Both the position numbers and the translations under genes were made by a program. This document shows positions 1 to 4,785 of a stretch of DNA of 10,452 bases, one piece after another. This DNA is from CAZNPW01 sp964575185. GTDB lineage: Bacteria > Pseudomonadota > Alphaproteobacteria > Rhodobacterales > Rhodobacteraceae. The stretch is from assembly GCA_964575185.1 (NCBI GenBank), contig CAZNPW010000081.1, positions 1-10,452 of the forward strand, read 5' to 3'. Under the pieces are notes generated by a model. It saw only the letters and a list, made by a program, of their open reading frames with translations. It ran no database searches and had not been told where the DNA came from. Position 1 is the first letter of the stretch. Every line of letters starts with the position of its first letter.

Positions 1-377
1 AAGGCCATGTCCGGCGCGCCGATCTGCAGCGGCATGAAGTAGTTGCCGAAACCGCCGAACAGCGCCGGGATGACCACGAAGAACATCATCAGGATGCCGT
101 GCGCCGTGATCGTCACGTTCCACAGCTGGCCGTTGGGCGTGCAGACCTGCGACGCGTCCGGCCAGAGCCGCATGCCCTCCTGGCACATGAGCTGGACGCC
201 CGGATACATCAGCTCCATCCGCATGTAGACGGTGAAGATGACCGAGATCAGCCCCAGGAAGCCGCCGGTGAACAGGTAGAGGATCCCGATGTCCTTGTGG
301 TTCGTCGACATGAACCAGCGGGTGAAGAACCCGCGTTCGTCATGGTGGTCATGACCGTGGACGGCGGCGTCGGCCAT
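1..377 (-). CDS. ctaD: Cytochrome c oxidase subunit I (aa3 type), N-terminal part, cut by the window edge
   Basis: Catalytic subunit of the respiratory heme-copper oxidase. It transfers electrons from cytochrome c to oxygen at the heme a3-CuB centre and pumps protons across the inner membrane. Only 125 full codons are present; the gene continues past position 1. The translation opens with a His/Asp-rich cytoplasmic tail (residues 7-13), then the typical 'WFMSTNHKDIG' segment (21-31) and transmembrane helix 1 (about 30-52). Helix 2 carries 'ITAHGILMMFF', where His93 matches the low-spin heme a ligand, and 'GAPDMAF' contains Asp123, the D-channel entrance residue. Asn112 sits 11 residues before it, as in the Rhodobacter sphaeroides enzyme. 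Residue 118 is Gln where relatives I recall have His ('MPLHIG'). The ATG is preceded by GGAGA with a 5-base gap (383-387). It is transcribed divergently from the RTX gene. The family assignment is essentially certain. Confidence 0.96.
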   Translation of the reverse strand, partial: MADAAVHGHDHHDERGFFTRWFMSTNHKDIGILYLFTGGFLGLISVIFTVYMRMELMYPGVQLMCQEGMRLWPDASQVCTPNGQLWNVTITAHGILMMFFVVIPALFGGFGNYFMPLQIGAPDMA

Positions 378-426
378 TGATCTCTCCAGCTTCGGGTTTG
401 CGTGCGGATGATCCGCGTCGGAATGC

Positions 427-455
427 TCTCTAGCCTGCGCGGCGCAGGGCCGCAA
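427..455 (-). promoter_or_regulatory. Candidate sigma70-type promoter of ctaD
   Basis: Read on the minus strand, TTGCGG (450-455) and TAGAGA (427-432) are separated by exactly 17 bases, which predicts a leader of about 45 bases before the ctaD ATG at 377. The same layout, TTGCGG-N17-TAGAAG, occurs at 10361-10389, which supports both as promoters of this genome. The boxes match the E. coli consensus only partly (3 of 6 each). The spacer holds a perfect palindrome, listed separately. Confidence 0.5.
434..448. promoter_or_regulatory. Perfect 15-base palindrome inside the ctaD promoter spacer (possible operator)
   Basis: CCTGCGC-G-GCGCAGG has two perfect 7-base arms around one central base. It lies entirely between the predicted -35 and -10 boxes of ctaD, where a bound protein would block or distort promoter recognition. 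Short GC-only palindromes arise easily by chance in DNA this GC-rich, so position rather than sequence is the main argument. No known regulator motif is recognised. Confidence 0.3.
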
Positions 456-484
456 CGGGCCAGGTTGCCGCAAGTGGCGGGGGC

Positions 485-513
485 TTCGCAGATGCGGGCG
501 GCGGTGCTAGCCT
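485..513 (+). promoter_or_regulatory. Weak candidate promoter of the RTX gene
   Basis: TTCGCA (485-490) and TAGCCT (508-513) are 17 bases apart, and a TG one base upstream of the second box gives an extended -10 (TGCTAGCCT). The match to consensus is partial, so the call rests on spacing and on its place 33 bases before the ATG at 546. The 8-mer CTAGCCTG here also occurs at 430-437. Confidence 0.3.
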
Positions 514-545
514 GTTCAGCACGAAACGCTTGCGGAGAGGCCCGG

Positions 546-2303
546 ATGACCGACTTCACCCTGACCGAAGGCCCCGACACCTTCCCGTCGCAGGGCGAGG
601 ACACCACGGGCAACGACCGCATCCGGGGCCTCGGCGGCGACGACAGCATCGACGGCGGCGCGGGCGACGACCTGGTCGACGGCGGGTCGGGGCGCGACAC
701 GCTGCAGGGCGGCGCGGGGAACGACACGCTCGACGCCGGGATCCTGCCCTTGGAGGACGTGCTCGACGGCGGCAGCGGCAGCGATGTGGCGGTGCTGGAC
801 TACCAGAGCGTCGTGAACCTGGCGACGGGCCAGTCCGTCCGCGTCCTTGCGGTCTTTTCGACCGGCACCTGGGGCACGGTGATCGACGGCATCGCGGGCG
901 TGTCGGCCACGAACTTCGAGCGGATCGAGATCACCTCGGGCGATGCCGCCGACAGCCTCGTGGGCGGCGCGGGGGCCGACACGCTGACCTCGCTCGGCGG
1001 GGCCGACACGCTGATCGGCGGCGGCGGGGCCGATGTCATCGCCAAGACCTTCGGCACCTACGACCTGCGGGGCGGGGCGGGGCTCGACACGCTGCGCGTG
1101 GCGCAGGCCGACGACGGCGCGGGCACGGGCCTGTCGCTCGACGCGCGCGGTGCGGTCGGCACGATCGCCAGCGGCACGGTCACCGGCGGCAGCTTCCGGG
1201 AGTTCGAGCGCTACGAGATCACCGGCACCGCCGCCGCCGACACGATCTTTGCCGACGACGGCCGCGACGTGCTGGTGGGCGCGGGCGGCGGCGACCGGCT
1301 GGACGGCGGCGGCGGGGCGGACCTGCTCGACGGCGGCGACGGGCGCGATGTCCTCATCGGCGGCGCGGGCAACGACACGCTCGAGGCCGGCGGCCCGCGG
1401 AGCGCGACCGCGCTCTGGGGCGAGCAGCTGTTCGGCGGCAGCGGCGACGATGCGATTGGGGTCGACATCGGCTTCACCTCCGTCGGCTTCGCCGGCGTGC
1501 GGATCGACGGGGGCACCGGCACGGACGTGCTGGAGCTGGCCGGCGGCAGCCAGCCCGTCGACCTGCGCGCCGCCGTCCTCGCGGGGGTGGAGCGGTTGGT
1601 CTACGCCAGCAGCGGCTTTCTCGGCAGCGTCACGATGACCGCGGCGCAGTTCAACGGCTTCGATGACTTTGCCCTGTCGGCGGGCCTCCGCATCGCGACC
1701 GCCGGGGCGCTGGTGGCCAACGGGGACCTCGGCGCGACCGAGATCGTGCTGTGGTCGGGCGGGCAGCGGATCGACCTGTCGGGGTCGACGCGCGCGGGGT
1801 CGGACTTCGGGCCGCGCATCACCGGCGGGGCGGGGGCCGACCAGGTGATCGGTTCGGCCCGGCGCGACTACGTCTTCGGCGCGGCGGGCAGCGACACGCT
1901 GTCGGGCGGCGCGAACAGCGACGAGCTGGTCGGCGGGGCGGGCACCGACCGGCTGACCGGCGGGGCGGGTAGCGACAGCTTCACCTTCGTCGCGACGGGC
2001 GACAGCGGCCCCGCCGCGCCCGACGTGGTGACCGACTTCCGCGTGGTGGCGGGGGCCGGGTCGGCCTTCGCCGACCGGATCGGCCTGTCGCTGATCGACG
2101 CGAACGCCGCGACCCCGGGCAACGACGCCTTCGCCTTCATCGGGGCCGCGGCCTTCACCGCCGCGGGCCAGGTCCGGGCGATCCAGCAGGGGGCCGACAC
2201 GCTGGTGCAGGTCAACACCGCCGGCGCGGGCGGGCCCGAGATGGTGCTGCGCCTTGCGGGCTTCACCGCCGCCACGCTGACCGCCGCCGACTTCCTGCTG
2301 TGA
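546..2303 (+). CDS. RTX calcium-binding repeat protein with serralysin-type C-terminal domain, no enzyme domain seen
   Basis: A 585-residue acidic, glycine/aspartate-rich protein. Calcium-binding nonapeptides of the GGxGxDxhx type fold into beta-rolls once calcium is met outside the cell; proteins of this class are normally exported in one step by a type I ABC exporter. Repeats occur in four blocks (about residues 21-80, 133-185, 229-330 and 425-478). Between them lie beta-rich linkers; two contain a related 'FERxEIT' motif (124-130 and 220-226), pointing to internal duplication of a larger unit. Residues about 479-585 resemble the Peptidase M10 serralysin C-terminal domain: 'DVVTDF' near 493, 'DRIGLSLIDANA' near 510, and an end in 'DFLL', a hydrophobic tail after an acidic residue as expected for a C-terminal secretion signal. 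There is no HExxH zinc motif and no N-terminal signal peptide. The start is chosen because GGAGAGG (534-540) lies 5 bases before this ATG; an in-frame ATG at 402 has no such support. No exporter genes are in view. The function beyond calcium binding is unknown. Confidence 0.9.
   Translation: MTDFTLTEGPDTFPSQGEDTTGNDRIRGLGGDDSIDGGAGDDLVDGGSGRDTLQGGAGNDTLDAGILPLEDVLDGGSGSDVAVLDYQSVVNLATGQSVRVLAVFSTGTWGTVIDGIAGVSATNFERIEITSGDAADSLVGGAGADTLTSLGGADTLIGGGGADVIAKTFGTYDLRGGAGLDTLRVAQADDGAGTGLSLDARGAVGTIASGTVTGGSFREFERYEITGTAAADTIFADDGRDVLVGAGGGDRLDGGGGADLLDGGDGRDVLIGGAGNDTLEAGGPRSATALWGEQLFGGSGDDAIGVDIGFTSVGFAGVRIDGGTGTDVLELAGGSQPVDLRAAVLAGVERLVYASSGFLGSVTMTAAQFNGFDDFALSAGLRIATAGALVANGDLGATEIVLWSGGQRIDLSGSTRAGSDFGPRITGGAGADQVIGSARRDYVFGAAGSDTLSGGANSDELVGGAGTDRLTGGAGSDSFTFVATGDSGPAAPDVVTDFRVVAGAGSAFADRIGLSLIDANAATPGNDAFAFIGAAAFTAAGQVRAIQQGADTLVQVNTAGAGGPEMVLRLAGFTAATLTAADFLL
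606..1979 (+). repeat. Coding repeats: four blocks of RTX nonapeptides
   Basis: The blocks lie at about 606-785, 942-1100, 1230-1535 and 1818-1979. Each is built from 27-base units coding for GGxGxDxhx, with recurring GGCGGCGCGGG and GACACGCT strings. The units are degenerate and in frame, so they reflect protein architecture rather than a satellite or a CRISPR array. Third-position G/C is near saturation, which makes the DNA look more repetitive than the protein. Confidence 0.85.
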
Positions 2304-2325
2304 CGGGCCTTGCACCCGCGACGCC

Positions 2326-2349
2326 GCCCCGCCAATAGTCGCGCGGGGC
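2326..2349 (+). terminator. Short inverted repeat after the RTX gene, possible weak terminator or processing hairpin
   Basis: GCCCCGC (2326-2332) pairs perfectly with GCGGGGC (2343-2349) around a 10-base loop, 23 bases after the RTX stop codon and just before the ribosome binding site of the methyltransferase gene. No T-run follows, so intrinsic termination is not well supported. It may reduce rather than stop read-through. Confidence 0.2.
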
Positions 2350-2365
2350 AACGGGGGCTTCGTGC

Positions 2366-3037
2366 GTGGAAAACCTGACGGAACTCGCCGACCGCCACGG
2401 GTCGGACAAGGGGTCGGGCAAGCATCGCTACACCGAGCTTTACCAGATGCTGTTCCACCCGCTGCGGGACCGGCCGATCACCTTCCTCGAGATGGGCCTG
2501 CTGATCGGCGGCCCCGAACTCGGGGCCAGCGCCGACCGCGAAACGCGCGACCTGCCGTCGGTCCGCATGTGGCTGGAATACTTCCCCCGCGCGCAGATCC
2601 ACGGGCTCGACGTGTCGGACTTCGCCTGGTTCGCGCATGACCGCTTCACCTTCCACCGCTGCGACATGGACGCGCGCGAGAACATCGCGCGGGCGGCGGC
2701 GGGGATGCCCGACCTCGACGTGGTGATCGACGACGCGAGCCACGCGAGCCACCACCAGCAGAACGCCTTCCTCGAGCTGTTCCCGAAGGTCGTCCCCGGC
2801 GGGCTCTACATCATCGAGGACCTGCGCTGGCAGCCCGAGACCTACGAGCGCGCGGGGCTGACCAAGACCGCCGCGCTGTTCCGGTCGTTCAGCGAGACGC
2901 GCAGCTTCGTCCACAAAGACGCAGGGGTGCAGGCGGCGTTCCAGGCGCTCGCCCCCGGGATCTCGGGCTGCTTCCTGTTCCAGGTGCAATACGACAAGAC
3001 CCGCCGCGACCAGGTGGCGGTCATCCACAAGAGGTAG
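2366..3037 (+). CDS. Class I SAM-dependent methyltransferase of the 'GSDKG' (macrocin O-methyltransferase-like) type
   Basis: A 223-residue protein predicted to transfer a methyl group from S-adenosylmethionine. Relatives act on sugar hydroxyls in macrolides and on surface glycans; the substrate here is unknown. Seen in the translation: 'LADRHGSDKG' (7-16) and 'HRYTELY' (20-26), the N-terminal signature of this group; 'FLEMG' (40-44) in the place of motif I; 'IHGLDVSDF' (78-86) with Asp82 as the expected ribose-binding acid; 'VVIDDASHASHH' (119-130), matching the DDGSH metal/catalytic segment with Ala in place of Gly; and 'PGGLYIIEDL' (144-153). The stretch after motif I ('LLIGGPELG') departs from the usual glycine-rich loop. 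The start is GTG at 2366, with a G-run (2353-2357) 8 bases upstream and the family signature close behind; a longer N-terminus is not supported. It starts 62 bases after the RTX stop and ends 2 bases before the DUF1993 gene. Confidence 0.82.
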   Translation: MENLTELADRHGSDKGSGKHRYTELYQMLFHPLRDRPITFLEMGLLIGGPELGASADRETRDLPSVRMWLEYFPRAQIHGLDVSDFAWFAHDRFTFHRCDMDARENIARAAAGMPDLDVVIDDASHASHHQQNAFLELFPKVVPGGLYIIEDLRWQPETYERAGLTKTAALFRSFSETRSFVHKDAGVQAAFQALAPGISGCFLFQVQYDKTRRDQVAVIHKR

Positions 3038-3039
3038 AC

Positions 3040-3531
3040 ATGCACACCCTGTCGGTGGTCCCGATGGACCGCTCGCTCGCCGCCCTGTCGGGCGTCCTGG
3101 CCAAGGCCCGCGCGCATTGCGAGGCCCGCAAGATCGACGAGGCCGCCTTCCTGACCGCGCGGCTCTACCCCGACATGCTGCCCTTCACCCGCCAGGTGCA
3201 ACTCGCCTGCGACTTCGCCGCGCGCACGGCCGCGCGGCTCGCCGGGGCCGAGGTGCCGTCTTTTCCCGACACCGAGACCTCCTTCGCCGCATTGCAGGAC
3301 CGGATCGCCGCGGCGCGGGCGGCGATGGCGTCCCACGCGCCGGCCAGCTTCGCCGGGGCCGAGGCGCGGCAGATCACCATGCGGATGCGCGGGGCGGACG
3401 TCACGATGGACGGGCAGACCTTCCTAACCCAGTTCGCCATCCCGAACTTCTACTTCCACGCGACGACCGCCTACGCGATCCTGCGGCACGGCGGGGTGGA
3501 GATCGGCAAGGCCGACTTCATGGGCGGCTGA
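3040..3531 (+). CDS. DUF1993 family protein
   Basis: A 163-residue predicted cytoplasmic, largely helical protein of the DUF1993 family, which as I recall belongs to the DinB-like four-helix superfamily; no reaction is known. Family hallmarks are visible: 'RLYPDM' (41-46) followed by 'RQVQLACDFA' (51-60), 'EVPSFPDTE' (71-79) followed by 'FAALQDRI' (82-89), and the strongly conserved end with 'NFYFHATTAYAILRHGG' (136-152) and 'GKADF' (156-160). His140 and His150 are candidate ligands or functional residues. Full length for the family. The start is supported by AGAGG (3030-3034), 5 bases before the ATG and overlapping the end of the methyltransferase gene, so translation of the two is probably coupled. 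The last 14 bases overlap the 3' end of the opposite-strand transporter gene. Confidence 0.9.
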   Translation: MHTLSVVPMDRSLAALSGVLAKARAHCEARKIDEAAFLTARLYPDMLPFTRQVQLACDFAARTAARLAGAEVPSFPDTETSFAALQDRIAAARAAMASHAPASFAGAEARQITMRMRGADVTMDGQTFLTQFAIPNFYFHATTAYAILRHGGVEIGKADFMGG

Positions 3532-4690
3532 CGTCGCGCTCCGCCGCGCGCGCCCGGGTGGCGAGTGCTGCCACGACCGCGAGCAGCACCGCCAGCCCGC
3601 CGAAGGTCGCCGGAAAGCCCGCGTGCTGCGCGACCCAGCCGATCGCCGCCGGCGCGACGAGGATGCCGCAGTAGCCGAGCAGCGACACCGCCGCGATGCC
3701 TTCCGCCGGGGTCACGCCGCGGTGGTTCCCGGCGGCCGAGAAGATCACCGGGATCATGTTGGCGACCCCGATCCCGGCCAGGAAGAACCCCGCCACCGCC
3801 AGCGGTACGCCGGGGGCTGCGGCTGCGAGGCCCATGCCCGCCGCCCCCACCAGCGCCGACAGCCGCAGCGTGCGCACCGCGCCCACCCGGTTGCGGATCG
3901 CGTCGCCGGCAAAGCGCACCAGCGCCATCGCCACCATGAACCCCGCCGCGCCCGAGGTCGCAAGGCTCTCGCCCGCGCCGAGATCCTTCGTCAGGTAGAT
4001 CGCCGCCCAGTCGATCACCGCGCCCTCGGGCACCATCGAGAACAGTGCCATCGCCCCCAGCACCCACAGCAGGAGGTCGCGCGGGACCAGCCGGGCGCGC
4101 GGGGCCTCGGCCACGGGCGCGGGCCGCGCGGGGTCGTCGAGGAAGGGCATCGCCGCCAGCACCAGCCCGGCGAAGACCGCCGCCGCCGCGACGGCGGCCA
4201 GCAGGTGCCCCTGGTCCTCGGTCAAGAGCCCCCCCGCCTTCAGCCCGGCCGCAGCGCCGAGGCTCCAGAACCCGTGCAGGGATGACATCACGGCCCGCCC
4301 CATCGCCGCCTCGACCTCGACCGCGTTGGCGTTCATCGCCACATCCATCGTCAGCAGCGTCGCGCCGAAGGGGATCAGCGCCGCGACGATCAGCGCCATG
4401 TCGGGGGCGAGCGCGGTCAAGGGCAGCATCGGCACGACGCCGAGCGCCGCGGTGACCGCAACCCGCCGCGCGCCAAGGCGTGCGATGACGCGGCCCGACA
4501 GCAGAAGCGCGGCCACCGCCCCGGCGGCGAAGGTCAGGAGGAGGAGGCCGACCGTCGCCTTGTCGATCCCGAAGCGCGGCAAAAGCTGCGGGATCTGCGC
4601 GCCCCAGCTGCCGATCATCAGCCCGTTGGCGAAGAACAGCGCCCCCACGGCCCAGCGTCCCGTCTCTGCCCGTGCAAGTGCGGTTGTCAT
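3518..4690 (-). CDS. MFS transporter, MosC/YbjJ-like
   Basis: A 390-residue inner-membrane protein of the major facilitator superfamily with about 12 predicted helices. Hallmarks of the MosC/YbjJ group are 'FFANGLMIGSWGAQIP' (19-34), a motif-A-like loop 'GRVIARLGARR' (66-76), 'DVAMNANAVEVE' (116-127), 'MSSLHGFWSLG' (135-145) and, at the start of the second half, 'EGAVIDWAAIYL' (222-233). A hydrophilic loop near 184-204 separates the two six-helix halves. MosC itself is linked to rhizopine (inositol-derivative) transport in Sinorhizobium, but the substrate here cannot be read from sequence. The start at 4690 has GAGGGG (4697-4702) with a 6-base gap, and the first helix follows at once; the upstream in-frame extension is Arg/Pro-rich and runs into hrpB, so it is rejected. 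It lies 91 bases downstream of hrpB on the same strand but appears to have its own control region. Confidence 0.92.
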   Translation of the reverse strand: MTTALARAETGRWAVGALFFANGLMIGSWGAQIPQLLPRFGIDKATVGLLLLTFAAGAVAALLLSGRVIARLGARRVAVTAALGVVPMLPLTALAPDMALIVAALIPFGATLLTMDVAMNANAVEVEAAMGRAVMSSLHGFWSLGAAAGLKAGGLLTEDQGHLLAAVAAAAVFAGLVLAAMPFLDDPARPAPVAEAPRARLVPRDLLLWVLGAMALFSMVPEGAVIDWAAIYLTKDLGAGESLATSGAAGFMVAMALVRFAGDAIRNRVGAVRTLRLSALVGAAGMGLAAAAPGVPLAVAGFFLAGIGVANMIPVIFSAAGNHRGVTPAEGIAAVSLLGYCGILVAPAAIGWVAQHAGFPATFGGLAVLLAVVAALATRARAAERDVSRP

Positions 4691-4712
4691 GGTCGGCCCC
4701 TCGAACAAGCCC

Positions 4713-4741
4713 CGCCTAGCCGAAGCCCGCGGCGGCCGGAA
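4713..4741 (-). promoter_or_regulatory. Weak candidate promoter of the MFS transporter gene
   Basis: On the minus strand, TTCCGG (4736-4741) and TAGGCG (4713-4718) are 17 bases apart, predicting a short leader of about 15 bases. The boxes resemble the TTGCGG/TAGARR pairs at 427-455 and 10361-10389 only loosely. The palindrome at 4772-4785 would lie about 30 bases upstream of the -35 box. Confidence 0.22.
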
Positions 4742-4771
4742 GGGGCGGCGCTTCACCTTTCGTATCAGCGG

Positions 4772-4785
4772 CTGAAACGTTTCAG
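4772..4785. promoter_or_regulatory. LacI-family-type operator palindrome upstream of the MFS transporter
   Basis: CTGAAACGTTTCAG is a perfect 14-base palindrome with a central CG, the form typical of LacI/GalR-family operators (TGAAA-CG-TTTCA). It lies 81 bases upstream of the transporter start and overlaps the hrpB stop codon (4782-4784). Its A/T-rich arms stand out from the GC-rich surroundings, so chance is less likely than for the GC-only palindromes. A further TCAG half-site (4765-4768) forms a second, imperfectly spaced dyad, TCAGC-G-GCTGA. No LacI-family gene lies in the window, so the regulator would be encoded elsewhere. Confidence 0.5.

Noticed and set aside
402..545. Extended N-terminus of the RTX protein from an in-frame ATG at 402
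   Set aside because: The 48 extra residues are Arg/Ala-rich, have no ribosome site in front, cover the divergent promoter region, and the ATG at 546 has an excellent GGAGAGG.
378..545. Small RNA or short gene in the ctaD/RTX intergenic region
   Set aside because: No short reading frame with a ribosome site and no hairpin plus T-run was found; the region is explained by the two divergent promoters.
606..1979. Regular short DNA repeats that could be taken for a CRISPR array or satellite
   Set aside because: The units are degenerate, in frame and code for RTX nonapeptides; there are no uniform repeats with unrelated spacers.
546..2303. Serralysin-type metalloprotease
   Set aside because: Only the C-terminal M10-type export domain is present; no HExxH zinc motif or protease domain can be found in the frame.
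516..2351. Long open frame on the minus strand opposite the RTX gene (611 codons)
   Set aside because: It arises because the RTX gene is so GC-rich that stop codons are rare on the other strand. Its product is Arg/Ala/Pro/Val-rich low-complexity text with no domain, and the plus strand has a clear domain-bearing product with a good ribosome site.
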